In this document: piece by piece, positions 1 through 12,399 of the stretch
How the letters are laid out: every line of letters starts with the position of its first letter
Numbering within the stretch: position 1 is the stretch's first letter
Assembly: GCA_020726505.1 (NCBI GenBank)
Contig: JAHLEZ010000024.1
Span: forward strand, 620,001-684,000
DNA length: 64,000 nucleotides
Direction of reading: 5' to 3'
Origin: Leptodontidium sp. MPI-SDFR-AT-0119
Lineage: Eukaryota; Ascomycota; Leotiomycetes; Helotiales; Leptodontidiaceae
The notes under the pieces: generated by a model
Databases searched by the model: none
Told to the model about the DNA's origin: nothing
The model's input: the letters and a program-made list of their open reading frames with translations, nothing else
Program-made: the position numbers and the translations under genes

Positions 1-731
1 CCACTTCTTTGATGTCCTTTTCATTCGCATTCGCCGGTACAGTTCAGGAGTTTACCGGTTCTTGTATCTTCCTATTCGTCAAGCACCCATATGATGTCGG
101 GGACCGGGTTGAGATTAACAATGTTGATCTGATTGTTGAGCATATATCGTTGCTTTACACAGTCTTCCGCCGGGTTGATTCACAGCGGAAGGTTCAGATT
201 CCCAATATCGTCAACAATGGAAATTGGATTGAGAACATTTCCAGGAGTCAAGCTATGTCGGAGCATTTCTCGTTGTCCATCAGCGCTGGTACGACATTTG
301 ATGAGATTGAAGGGTTGACTGATGAATTGAAGGAGTTTATCTTTGCGGATGAGAACAGGAGGGATTACAAGGATTTGGATGTTGAAGTTTTGAATGTTGG
401 GGACATGACGAAGTTGGAGCTGAGGATTAATCTTGGATACAAGGTATGTTCTTCCTCCCTTCATAACATGGTTCATACTAACAAAGTACTGTAGTCAAAT
501 TGGTCGAATGAGAAGTTACGAGTGACTCGACGATCGAAATTCATGTGTGCTTTGTTGAGTACGTTGAGGAAGGTTCAGATTAATGCCCCTGGTGGTGGAG
601 ATGTGGTTATTGGGGATGCGAATAGGCCAGTGTATTCGGTGGCCGTGAGTGATGAGGAGGCTAAGATGTCCCGGAAGAAGTATTTGGAAGAGAAGGAGAA
701 TGCTAAGTATGTGAAGGATAAGGGGGTGTGA
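1..731 (+). CDS. MscS-type mechanosensitive ion channel, C-terminal part
   Basis: This is the 3' end of a gene that begins before the window. MscS-type channels of fungi (Msy1/Msy2 type) open on membrane tension and release ions, usually from ER or plasma membrane. The visible start runs straight into the MscS beta domain (SFAFAGTVQEF, then FVKHPYDVGDRVEI, the most conserved stretch of the family). It continues through the alpha/beta C-terminal region to a charged tail ending KYVKDKGV. One intron is needed at 444-494 (GTATGT donor, ATACTAAC branch, TAG acceptor); it joins INLGYK to SNWSNEKL in frame. The missing 5' part should hold the membrane helices and, in fungal members, an EF-hand. The tail is short and hydrophilic. 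Identification to family is firm; assignment to Msy1 or Msy2 is not possible from this part. Confidence 0.85.
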
Positions 732-1492
732 TCAAGTCAGTCGAGCGCGTAATAATTATTATCATTATAATATCCCTATCATCATTGTCACCACGGACGA
801 CTCACTCATCTACAATAACGGCAACATCAATCTTATGGACATGCTCACGTCCCTTGAGACCACCATTAGCCAGAAAGGGTTTTGAAGAGTGGAAGCAATA
901 TGCTGAGCGATCTTCCATGGTATAGCCCTTGATTTCTGATGTGCTGAGTATGATGTTACCATGGCATGAACCAAGACTCTATATCCGCCAAGGTAAGTGC
1001 ACCGCAAGAGGAAAACCTGTCGGGAAGCACGAGTTGGACGCCGTAGATGAGGAGTGGAAGAGGTGATTTTTCCGTTTCCAAGTGAAGCGGGATCTGACTG
1101 CCCCAGATTATGTTCGCTGAAGCCGTGGGATGAGGTCTTCAATGAAGGTTGAACTGACCCTGATTGGCTGCCTGGACAAGGTTTCCTTGTGGTCTAAGCG
1201 TTCTGACGAGGCTTTGTTTACTTTGGATACACCAGGCTGTCGTCGCCTGACTTTCGAGGCGACCCCCCTCGTCAGCGCGTTCTCGCCTCAACTGATCACG
1301 ATTCCTACAATCAACTTCCTTTCTCCCTCAACCTCGAACAAACACGCCACTGCCGGTGTGCAGAACACGGTGCCGTACTACTGCGTGTCCACCTTCTCTT
1401 GTCTACAGGTGTGTGACATTGAAATCTTACCCCTCTTGATCTTGCTCTGCAGCTTTCGTTCGTTTGTTGACTTTGTAGGTCTCGATCTCTTC
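732..1492. other. Intergenic stretch
   Basis: No convincing coding frame on either strand. An AT-rich ATTATTATCATT tract follows the channel stop codon, as expected for a 3' UTR. The last few hundred bases lead into the downstream 2EXR gene and probably hold its promoter and leader. I see no TATA box I would defend. Confidence 0.5.
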
Positions 1493-3097
1493 ATGAGTTC
1501 GAGTTCCAACAAACACTACGGTTCTACGGTCAGACCAGCAAGGATGAAAAATAAACAAGATCGTGCAGCTGATGCTGCTTCTCCAACAGTAAGTCTTCAA
1601 TTGTTTCCTCATCTCATTTTGCACACTCTTTCAGACCTACCAGAGCGGCACCTTCCTAGATTCAATGCTCACGCTATACCTTCCAGTTGAACTCCTCCGC
1701 TTCACCCTCTCTTCAGCGCGCTACCTCCATACTCGGGCACACTGTTGGACCTAACCCAACAACGCCCAAGACTTCGGACTTAGCCGAGAAACTAAACGAA
1801 GTCAAAAAAGCCGACGAGGAGATCACAAGTCCAAATGCTGCAGCCCTCAAAAATCAGTCCAACGCCTCCAGCCCGGACCCAGCGATTCAGCTACTCCTAC
1901 AGTTGGCGCAGAGCTCTGGTGTTGCACCTGTCCAAATCCCAGGAAACCTTTTGGCGTCCCTCTTGGTTTCCATGAGCAACCTCCAGACCCAAGTTTCTTC
2001 TCTTCAGGGAGATGTCGTTCGACTCAATAACGAGAACCAGATTTCTCGCACTCGCCTTGCCCATACCAAGTTGGAACTGGAAGCGACACAGGAACTGTGG
2101 GGTGTTACTGATATTCTTACATTCCCTCTGTTCCCCAAGCTACCTATCGAGCTACGACGCATGGTGGTAAGTGATGAAACTTTACTTTCATTCCTGACAA
2201 TTTATTTGGGAACTGTTACTGACAGTCCAATTATACAGTGGCAGTTTGCTCTCTATATTCCGCGGGTCCTAGGAGCTATGCCAGCAGTGAAATTGAAACG
2301 TGGTCGGAAATCCACACACAAGCATTACGGTATACGTGACGTCTGCATGGAAGCCAGAGTTGAAGCCAAAAAAATTCAAACGAGCGCCAAGAAATTCATG
2401 GAGTGGGCTTACTTTGAGGAAGGTTGCCGCTTTATGAACTTGGAGGTCGATACAGTTTGGCTACATGGCAAGAGCGGATACAGCCCCCAGCAGTTTCTCT
2501 TCGACCTATCTGAAGGAGATGGAGATCCTGTTCCTTGGGGTCCGAAGTTCCCCTCAGTCGCACTAACATTCGAGGACTGGGAGAAACTCACCTGCATTAT
2601 AGAAGATAACATCAACATGGAAAACTACTATCTTGGATCAAGGCTTTCTGGTATTGGTGTCAAGCATATTTCAGTCGTGGTTGGAGACACACGTCCTCTA
2701 AGCGCTCCCGATGTCCAGTTCGTCGCTCCCCAACGCGGACCCTCCCGCACCTTACCTAGCAAATACTTTCACCGCGTCGAGCCCGAGGTATTGCTTAACA
2801 GACCGAACTGTTCCATTCTCACTTGGAAAGTCTTGGCAGATTGGCATCTTGAATGCTTGGCCAACTTTCAAATGGCTCGAGAGGATATTCGGGATGACTA
2901 CGAAGAGAGTAAGTGATGGCCAGAGATTCTCGTCTCGAAGAATGCCGCTGACGGGAGGCTCTGTAGATGAATTGGACCCTGCCGACGACGATCCTGATGA
3001 CCCCAGGTACTCCCAGCCCGATTTATGTGATTGTTCGTGGTGGACTATCGAGACGATCCGTTTTGTGGGGGCAGTATCGGATTCTATGGATTCCTGA
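1493..3097 (+). CDS. 2EXR domain protein with Ser-rich N terminus and acidic tail
   Basis: I read four exons: 1493-1588, 1687-2166, 2239-2908 and 2967-3097 (458 aa). Introns are GT-AG, 98, 72 and 58 bases; the last uses GTAAGT with a CTGAC branch. The 2EXR core begins with FPLFPKLPIELRRMVWQFAL, where removal of intron 2 restores the invariant W. The second ExR is RDVCMEARVEAKK. 2EXR proteins are a large fungal family with an F-box-like N-terminal motif and no established biochemical role. Here the core is preceded by about 150 residues rich in S, N and Q with a predicted amphipathic segment (LLASLLVSMSNLQTQVSSLQ), which other copies in this window lack. The C terminus is strongly acidic (DELDPADDDPDD). 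The start at 1493 is chosen because it is the first in-frame ATG; 1544 is an alternative. The last exon is less certain: without it translation stops at 2916. Confidence 0.65.
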
Positions 3098-3629
3098 GGG
3101 GGATTGAAGGAAGACCAGGTATTCTCGACTGATGAAGTTGACCCATGGCCAGAAGCGGGCGGTCCTTTGAGGCATGGATTCTTCGAGCTTGCAGGTTTGA
3201 GAGAGTGTGTGGGATATTGTCAGCAATAAAGCTCCAGAACAATGAAAGGTTAATTGCAAACATACCTATCTCTGAGCAGGTTCAGCATTGTGACATCTCG
3301 TTCCAGCACCAAGTGGTAAAGCAATGTGTGCATTTCTGCCCCAACCACTTCCCCCTATTCCTAAGCGAGCCACCCAAATTGAAGAAGCGGGGTATTCACG
3401 CGGGGTAAACATTTTCCACGAACGGAGGCTAGAATACCCTGCAGATGACCATCAAACCTTGCAGCAGGGCTCGGATGTCAAGCTTCCACTGCCGGTACCT
3501 GAACCGTAGGGTTGTACTGAGGAGGTGGGCAATTTATCCCAGGTTTATTATGTTAGCGTGCCAATCGGGAGGGTTAGCGAGGAACCGCATAGGCTGATTG
3601 AACTTGAAAGATGTGAGTCTCGTGGAAGA
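3098..3629. other. Intergenic stretch before the GH43 gene
   Basis: Only short overlapping frames without family resemblance occur here. It probably contains the 3' UTR of the 2EXR gene and the promoter of the GH43 gene. Confidence 0.5.
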
Positions 3630-3637
3630 TATAAAGG
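3630..3637 (+). promoter_or_regulatory. TATA box of the GH43 gene
   Basis: TATAAAGG lies 55 bases before the ATG at 3692. The short distance and match to consensus fit a strongly inducible secreted-enzyme promoter; this is inference from sequence only. Confidence 0.55.
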
Positions 3638-3691
3638 GTCAATTTCAAAATCATTTGAATAGGTTGAAACTAGAGAACTCAACTAGCAAAT

Positions 3692-5440
3692 ATGTATCTC
3701 AATTCGGCTCTCCTCCTATCTCTTTGTGCTTCAGCAAACAGTCTTAGCACTCCGCCCAAGTCATTGGAGAAGCATCAAACCGCACCATCAACATTCACTA
3801 ACCCAGTAGTATACTCTGATTTTGCAGACAATGACATATCCCGGGGTCCAGATGGCAAATTTTACTTCTCGGCCTCAAACATGCACTTCTCCCCCGGCGC
3901 GCCCATTCTCCGCTCTTCCGATCTGGTGAATTGGGAGACTGTCGGACATTCTGTGCCCACGCTAGCTTTTGGATCCGCGTACGACATGACGGATGGGATA
4001 GCGTACAGACGGGGAACATGGGCTTCGACGATGCGGTATCGTGCGAGTAATGGGCTCTGGTACTGGATTGGGTGTGTGGATTTCTGGGTGACGTACGTGT
4101 ACACGGCGTCGAACGTGACAGGGCCGTGGAGTCAGCGGGCTGCTTTGTACGGGAAGTGTTATTACGATTGCGGGTTGTTGATTGATGACGACGATACGAT
4201 GTATGTGGTGCACGACAATACGAATGTGAAGATGTCGCAGCTGTCGGCGGATGGGTTTAGTGAGGTGAATGTGCAGGATATCTTCTCGACTCCGGCGGGG
4301 TATTCGGGGTTGGAAGGGAATAGGTTGTACAAAAGAAATGGAGTGTATTACATTCTCGATGATGCACCTGCTGATGGAGCGACATTTATTTGGCAGTCGA
4401 CCAGTGTGTGGGGGCCTTGGACGAGCAAGCTGCTTATTGAGAAGGTCAAGTCGCCTGTTGGTGGAGGCGGTGATCCGGATCAGGGAAGTTTGTAAGTTGA
4501 TTGAGCTACAGCCATCTTCTGCTTTTCGCGATCCGCAGGACCTTTTTGTTGCCGAGAGAAAGTCAAAGGAACATTTACTAACTTCCAACAAAACAGGATT
4601 GAAACAGCAGCTGGAGATTGGTATTTCATGTCCTTCACGTGGGCGTATCCAGCTGGTCGGATGCCGATTCTTGCTCCAGTAACAGTAAGTAGTCATCCCG
4701 CCAATTGACTTTTTCAGACACTGATTTCCATCCAGTGGGGTGCAGATGGTTTCCCAGTTCTAACCACCGTGAACGGTACATGGGGAGTTACCTATCCTCT
4801 GCCACTGCCAACAGTAAAAACACCATCCTGGACCGGAACAGACAAATTCCCAGGAACAGCTCTGAGCGTACAATGGGAATGGAACCACAACCCCGACACG
4901 AGCAAATATGCTGTCAATAATGGACTCACTCTCTCAACAGCTACAGTGACCACAGATCTTTATACAGCTCGCAACACGCTCACGCACCGTCTTTATGGGC
5001 CGCTGCCTGTCGGCACTGTCCAGCTTGATTTCACAAACATGGCAGATGGAGATCAAGCAGGTCTCTCAGCGTTCCGAGATCAAGCTTCATATATCGGCAT
5101 CCATAGAGCAGGAGGAAATTACCGCATCAATTTCGTCGACGGGTTGTTGCAGAACAAAACAGACTGGAGCACGATCTCCAACGGGACGATTATGGACACA
5201 GTCGATATATCAAGTAAGAGGAAGGTGTGGTTGAGAGCGAATATCGATGCGAGGGCTGATGGGACGAAATTGGCGACTTATGAGTACAGTTTGGATGGGA
5301 ACGCGTTCGTGAGAATGAAGGGAGCGGCGGCGTTGAGTACGGGGTGGGAGATCTTTATGGGGTATCGGTTTGGGATATTTAATTTTGCGACGGTGGGGTT
5401 GGGAGGAAGTGTGAAGGTTTTGGAGTACACGAATGTGTGA
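3692..5440 (+). CDS. Secreted glycoside hydrolase family 43 enzyme
   Basis: Exons 3692-4491, 4597-4684 and 4736-5440 give 530 aa. Residues 1-18 form a signal peptide. The five-bladed propeller domain of GH43 follows, starting TNPVVYSDFADNDISR (the Asp here is the expected catalytic base). It continues with YDCGLLIDDDDTMYVV (pKa-modulating Asp region) and YSGLEGNRLYKRNGVYYI (Glu, expected catalytic acid). The C-terminal 200 residues form a concanavalin-like beta-sandwich typical of fungal beta-xylosidase/arabinofuranosidase members (SVQWEWNHNPD at its start). The enzyme should release xylose or arabinose from hemicellulose outside the cell. Substrate cannot be read from sequence alone. Exon 2 is small (88 bases), and both introns show GTAAGT donors. 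GC-rich third positions and an intact frame argue that the gene is functional. Confidence 0.9.
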
Positions 5441-6538
5441 GGAGGAGGGATGAGGGAGTAGCTAAGTTTAACCGCTTTGCAGATGTTCCATGTTTACTTG
5501 CTAGTCGAAATGAGTAACAAGAAAGGAAAGGAAAAACAGAAGAAACTGACGGGTAAGGTTGAAAACGGAGATGCCGATGCTTTTTATTAATATTTCCATT
5601 ATACCCTATTAATCGGGCTATTGATGTTTGAGTAGCAATTTATTGACCGAGTAAACAAACGGCAGCTTCTCTAGCCGAACACCTCCTGATTCTCACTAGG
5701 ACAGACTTCTACTTTGCAACGAAATTAACAAAGCATTGCAAGTATCAGCCTTCACGTTAAGAGTTCTTTCTGCAGCTCCCCCCCCATTTCAAGAAAGATA
5801 ACTCTACTATCCGGGGAAGTACTGTACAAGTTAAGAAGTAGGCGGCTATGTTCTAGCTGCCAAAACCTTAAGCAATCCTCACTAAAACCCACCGTCGCCT
5901 GCCCAGAAAACACCTAGGCATTCTTCCATCCACCCAGCACTCGCCGCCTGCGCACTTCAGCCATTCTCAAGATTTTTGACCCCTCCCCTCTAAGTCTTCA
6001 ATTATTTCTCGACCTTGATATCAATCAAGATCACTGGGCGCGCATAAAAAACCCACCTCTTCTCCCTTGCGGTATCCTCTCGACTGCACCGCCACACCCG
6101 CACTGCACCGCCACAGCTCGCTTCGCCTCCCCCTGCTGATCAGCACCCGCATTCCAAGCTCCAACATCGTCAGCCAAGGAAACGCCTTCGCTGGCGTGTC
6201 CAACCTGCATCCAAGGAAGAAAGACATCTGAACCTTGAAGTGCGCGTAAAACCTGATTTGGGCGAGTCAAATCATACGCTCGAGGTCTTGGATGTCTTGA
6301 TTGCATTGCATTGCGTCGTTGGTTGTGGCTGGCTGGCTGGCTGGCTTGGAAGAAAGTGAGTGGTAGGTAGGTAGGTAAGTGGGTTGATTCCGTGTACCAA
6401 GGTATGATGTGTGATGGGCGGGGAGATAGATACATAAGAAGGCACTGTCCGCCTTTTACGCCTTCGAGGTTTGTTTTATTGAACGAAGTGAATCATTTAT
6501 CCAAGACATACATACCTTGACTGAATCTGAAATAAAGC
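5441..6538. other. Long leader or intergenic stretch
   Basis: No gene recognised. Low-complexity tracts include CTGG tetramers near 6327-6346 and GTAG tetramers near 6361-6380. The two minus-strand frames here (6021-6435) have no family resemblance and are biased only by composition. Confidence 0.5.
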
Positions 6539-6546
6539 TATAAAGG
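6539..6546 (+). promoter_or_regulatory. TATA box of the 41-codon gene
   Basis: TATAAAGG lies 141 bases before the small ORF's ATG. The interval is CA-rich and G-poor (many ACAACAC, ACACAGC words), which is the usual look of a leader of a highly expressed fungal mRNA. Confidence 0.55.
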
Positions 6547-6686
6547 CGAAGGACCTCCTCCCACACAACCTATTTCCAACCTCTTCATCTCACACAATCA
6601 ACAAAAGCAAACCACACAGCACAACGCACAGCACAACACGACACAAAACACCAGGTCAAATCAATCAAACGAGACCAACCAGCAGC

Positions 6687-6812
6687 ATGCCTTTCTTCTA
6701 CAGCAAGCCCTTCGGCGGCCGTCGCGCAGGAGGAACAATCACAGCCGACCGCCACGGCCTCCGACGACCAGTCTTCCGATTCAGATGTTGCGGATTGAAC
6801 TGTTTCCGCTAA
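6687..6812 (+). CDS. 41-residue Arg/Gly/Cys-containing small protein
   Basis: The ORF is ATG to TAA, 41 codons, with no intron. The protein starts MPFFYSKPFGGRR and ends FRFRCCGLNCFR. It has nine Arg, three Cys near the end and no acidic residue except one Asp; it is strongly basic. Nearly all codons end in C, G or A as in highly expressed genes, and the ORF sits correctly downstream of a TATA box and a CA-rich leader. Those three points together are why I call it a gene although no family is recognised. Possible roles (nucleic-acid binding, membrane-active or secreted peptide) cannot be separated; there is no signal peptide. It might also be the first exon of a longer gene, but the stop codon and lack of a donor before it argue against that. 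Confidence 0.5.
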   Translation: MPFFYSKPFGGRRAGGTITADRHGLRRPVFRFRCCGLNCFR

Positions 6813-8145
6813 GCTTTGCAGGTGTGGTGGAATAGGTATGTGTTTGTTTTGTTTTGTTTTGTTTTTATCATGCTACCTACCTATCTATACGATGGGTTTT
6901 GTTAGATTTTTCGCATGTAGTAGATGCTGACTGGGTTTGTTTACAGAGGTTAGAGGTTAGAGCGACTTCTGAGGATGTGATCCCGAATATGGCGGGGGTG
7001 CGCATGGGATGATGAAAAACGTGATGGCGTTTGGGACGGGGTGGACTGGGGTTTATATTTGCTTTGTTTTTTACGATACCGCAGGGTAATGCGATGGCTA
7101 TCTTATGGCTTTGGCTTTGGCATGGTGGAATAGGGAAGGTTGTACAGTACATTATGGCTTCCGGCGGAGGGGAATGGATGCGTGGGGAATGCGTGGCTCG
7201 GAAGGATTGGTGGAAGGGGAGGGAGACACGGCGCAAGAGAGCGAGCGATGAATACGGACGTACTAGACCCTCCAATAATAGCATTCTAGATACTTATAAT
7301 GAAATCATCAAAAACACACACAACTACGCCACATAATGTAATGCGAAGCCAATAAAATTGCCTGTTCAAACTGGTGGACATCAACATCAACCCCAACTTC
7401 TGGCTCAGATCTGGATCCATCACCAAGCCTATCAGGTAAGCTGACGAGGAGGTAAGAGCAGAGGAAAGAGCAAAATCCCCAAATCCACGACGAACGATCA
7501 CCTAGTATTACAATATTCTCTACGTATACGATTACAAAAATTCCTATCATTTATTTTCTTCCAAGAAAAAAAAAAGCACACCCATCATCACGCCCACCTA
7601 CCCGCCAAAGAAGTAAAAGGAGTAAAAAAAAGTCCACAATCCCATCCCATCCCATCTCGCAAATCAGACACACAAGTAAGCCAAGTTTTGGTATTTCAAG
7701 CAACGAATCCATCTATCCCAGCCGTCCCGCCAGCCCTGCCCTGCCCAGCCCAGCCCAGACAATCAAGCCTCGAGCCGAGTCTTGTGAAGAAGGTCCAAAA
7801 GAACGTTGTTGTGATTGGTGAAGTATCGATCGTTTGGGGTATTGTGAAGGAAGAAGTTTTTGGTATCGCCGCCGGGAGTGTCGCAGAAAACGGAAACGCG
7901 ATAAAAGCAGAAACGCAGGAAAATAATCAAGCAAGCATAAGATCAACGCTGCATAAGCCATGAAATGTACAGAGAGGTGTAAAGGTCGAGATCGAGGTCA
8001 AGGTCATAGCTGGAAGGGGGAACGTATAGGTAGGGAGTTGGGTCGTGTGGTAGTCCATTGTGTATCCATTGCCATTATCTTGTTCGAGGTCGAGGAGAGA
8101 AGGGAAGAGAGGCCGTAAGAAGGAGAAGAGAGCGAAGAGAGGCGT
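6813..8145. other. 3' regions of the small gene and of arf6
   Basis: No coding gene recognised. It begins with a TTTTG pentamer run (about 6846-6868), then AT- and GA-rich sequence; the part from about 7560 is CCATC/CAG-rich and GA-rich near 8080-8140. The last part probably contains the arf6 3' UTR. Confidence 0.45.
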
Positions 8146-9810
<1,665 letters not shown>

Positions 9811-11237
9811 TTATCCCTTGTGGTCCAAGACAAATCGGCGAGCAATTGACTTCTCAACATCCTCTTCTTCAAACAACACGAGAACTCTTGCGCCACCATC
9901 CACCATAGACTTGACTTGAGCGCGATAGAATGTCGTTGCGGCAGGATACAAAGCTAGCACCTGTTTGCCAGGTTCATAGTCTCCCAGGGGAGTGCCTTCG
10001 GGCGGGATAGGTACCATTTGGGACGCAGAAGACTTGTAGATGTTGTTGCCACCAACCGCATCAGGGTCAATGTCCTTCACATCATATCGTCGACTCTTGC
10101 CCTCTCCAATAACCCGTACAACCTCACCCTGGATCCAATCTTGATCTTCAGGCTTGCTACTGGGGAGTTTCCTCTTGAATGCAACTTCTTCTTTCAAAGA
10201 GTACATGATCTTGGGCTTGCTTGCTCGCTCACTGACTTCAGCTGCCGTACCATCGAGCTTGTCCGTGTTGCTTCGTGGGGGTTGACTACTTGTCCTTGAA
10301 CCTCCAATCTTGCGAACATGTCGGTTGTCTGCTGGTGATGGGACTGGAGAGTCCGATGGCCCATCAAAATCAATCCCAGAGGTTCTCGAGCTAGAATTCC
10401 TTGCTGACTGTAGCCCTTCCTCTTGCTCAAATGTTTTTTGAACATCGCCCAGAAGTGTGATTCTTGTCAGGAGTGATTCATCAGTTGCTCTAACCTTCTG
10501 CTCTTCGGCTATTTTGACCTGCTCGCGGTACAGAGCCTCCAATTCATTGTGTTCTGAGATTGGAACGCCTTCGATGGTTAGCAAGTAGTAGTAGTGGCAC
10601 CAATTGGATGCATACCCAGCCCTTCGTCTTTCCTCTTCCTCATGCGCTGTTCCAAAAGCAGTATCTTTTCTTTGAGAGACTTGGCCTTCCTCTCGCCATC
10701 TGCAATAGCATTTACCGCCTTTCTGATTTCATCGGCTATTTCTGCTCGATTGACTGCATTGTCATCAGACCCTCCACGGGGCCCGTTTCGAGGCGCACCC
10801 CTTCGCTGCGAAGACATTCTTGGCGGGGCTGCTTGTAGAGCGGGAGATTGGGTTGTCTGATCTGGTGCATTCGACGCAGATAACTGGCTAGAATTGGCTT
10901 CCGTCCGGGGTCTGGATTTGTGAGGGGAGAGATTGGTGGTAGTAGATGGGGGCAGCTGTGAGTTTGCGGAAGCTAGAGGATCCGGAGAAGACGCAGTTGC
11001 TCGAGAACCGACTTTGGCTGAAGGATCTGATGTCTGACGCCGGCGAGTGGGAGTTGTATGAGGGTCTCTGCGGGAGGTTCGAAATGGTGGTGTTTTCGGA
11101 CTCGACGTTGCAGAGCTTCTACCCTTGCGATCACTGCGTTGCAGCTTTTCTATGCCCTCAGTTACCCTTTGCAGCGCAAGGTCGTGGTCTCCTGCGGCAA
11201 GTCTGGCGATCTCCTGGTTCGAAATGTTAGACGGCAT
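9811..11237 (-). CDS. sgf29: SAGA complex subunit Sgf29 (tandem Tudor)
   Basis: Exon 1 is 11237-10616 and exon 2 is 10568-9811, split by a 47-base intron with a TGCTAAC branch; 459 aa. The N-terminal 190 residues are Ser/Pro/Arg-rich and disordered, followed by a coiled coil (EIADEIRKAVNAIADGERKAK and on through LLLEQRMRKRK). The C-terminal third is the SGF29 tandem Tudor domain: EEVAFKRK, DWIQGEVVRVIGEG, RRYDVKDIDPD, GKQVLALYPAATTFYRAQV and VLVLFEEEDVEKSIARRFVL. In the family this domain reads H3K4me2/3 and brings the SAGA/ADA acetyltransferase module to promoters. The aromatic and acidic pocket residues (Y, D, F in the above) are present. The start at 11237 is the first in-frame ATG. The protein is longer than yeast Sgf29 because of the disordered N terminus, as usual in filamentous fungi. 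Confidence 0.93.
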
Positions 11238-12003
11238 TTTGGCATAGGGAACGAACGCAGCACAAGGCAATTAATTAATTGGTTGGGATGTTTTGGATGT
11301 GCCAATGAAGTACGGTGCAGTGTGATACTCATGGAGGAGGAGGAGGAGGAGAAGGAGAAGGAGAAGGAGGAGGATTGACGAGATACAATCAATCAATGTC
11401 CTGTCGAGTCCTGCTTTGCTTTGCTTTGCCCTCCGCTGCCTTCTCCTTCCTGCCCTGGCTGCTGCTTGCTTGCTGTGGGAAAGGGAAGAAAGAAAGGGTC
11501 GCATGGCACAACACGTACTTACCTACTTGAAGGTAGTTCTTGGTACCTTCCTCAATTGAGGTGGTTGAGGTGTGCCAGTTGGGGCGGAGGGGGAATGGAG
11601 AGATTGGAAGGGAAGAAGGAGCGGCTCTCAGCTCAGTGATGAATGACGGAGATCGACATCGATCCAGGGCGGAAGTTCAGCCTTACTGACTGGACTTGAT
11701 CTTGATGACACAGCAGCGCTATGACGTTCTTTGATTGGCTAGGCCCCAGGCTAGCGCGGGGTATGGTTTCCAACCCAAGTCCAGTCTCCCCGCGGATCCC
11801 CTCCCCTCTCCCCGAATAGCTTCAACTCTTACGACGTTCAATGGTTCGGCTATTCCATCCCTTATCCTATCTATCACGATGCAAAGTTCTTTAGGCCCTT
11901 CGATTGTAGTATAAGTCATCTTAAAACATCGGAACGGGTGCAGAGAAATAAATTATCACCTCAATAAACGTCACAACTTAGTCAAGACACCTCCATTTGG
12001 GTA
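11238..12003. other. sgf29 promoter region and left flank of the transposon
   Basis: No coding gene. It contains the GGA/GAA microsatellite listed separately, and ends at the TA dinucleotide (12002-12003) that borders the transposon. A 12-base word GTCACAACTTAG at about 11970 also occurs inverted inside the element near 15150, which may be chance. Confidence 0.45.
11333..11374. repeat. GGA/GAA microsatellite
   Basis: About 14 purine triplets (GGA, with some GAA) lie some 95-140 bases before the sgf29 start codon, probably in its promoter or leader. The strand asymmetry could form triplex DNA, but that is only a general property of such tracts. Confidence 0.8.
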
Positions 12004-12101
12004 TACTCGTCGGTTTCCTGAGTTTTTTTCGCTTTTTTTACCGACCTGCGCAAGCAGGTCGGAACCAGCAACTTGGACATACCAGCAACTTGGACACAGC
12101 G
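12004..12101 (+). repeat. Left terminal inverted repeat
   Basis: About 98 bases, inverted at the right end with a few mismatches and small length differences in a T-rich spacer. It contains a hairpin (CCGACCTGC, loop GCAA, GCAGGTCGG) and, directly after, two copies of a 17-base unit CCAGCAACTTGGACAYA. The outermost 18 bases match the other end exactly. Confidence 0.9.
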
Positions 12102-12399
12102 GGGCCGGCCTAATTAATTACTTTACACAACCAATTCTAGTCCGTTTGACTTGATTTTTTCATAGAAAGATGCGCGATAGTTGAAATAATAATTACCAAA
12201 CAAGTGCATTAGGGTTAGGGCTAATTAATAAGGTGTTGTATTAAGTTTAATATGGTTTTTGGGTGTAGATTTGGCAGGTCTTGGCGCCTCGGGACTTCGG
12301 TGCAAACCGCGTCCGCATTTCCCTACTAACACGTAAAAACGCGATTTATCTTACTCACACACATACACCATTCAATCCAGACCACGAACTACGCCTATA

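Noticed and set aside
1130..1690. 186-codon frame before the first 2EXR gene
   Set aside because: Only its last part (from 1493) is used as exon 1; the upstream part lacks coding character and contains likely promoter and leader.
6021..6435. Minus-strand frames in the leader region of the small gene
   Set aside because: Tetranucleotide repeats and no family pattern; no start context.
12208..12222. Two TTAGGG units inside the transposon, like telomere repeats
   Set aside because: Only two copies, inside a mobile element with intact ends; no further telomeric array.
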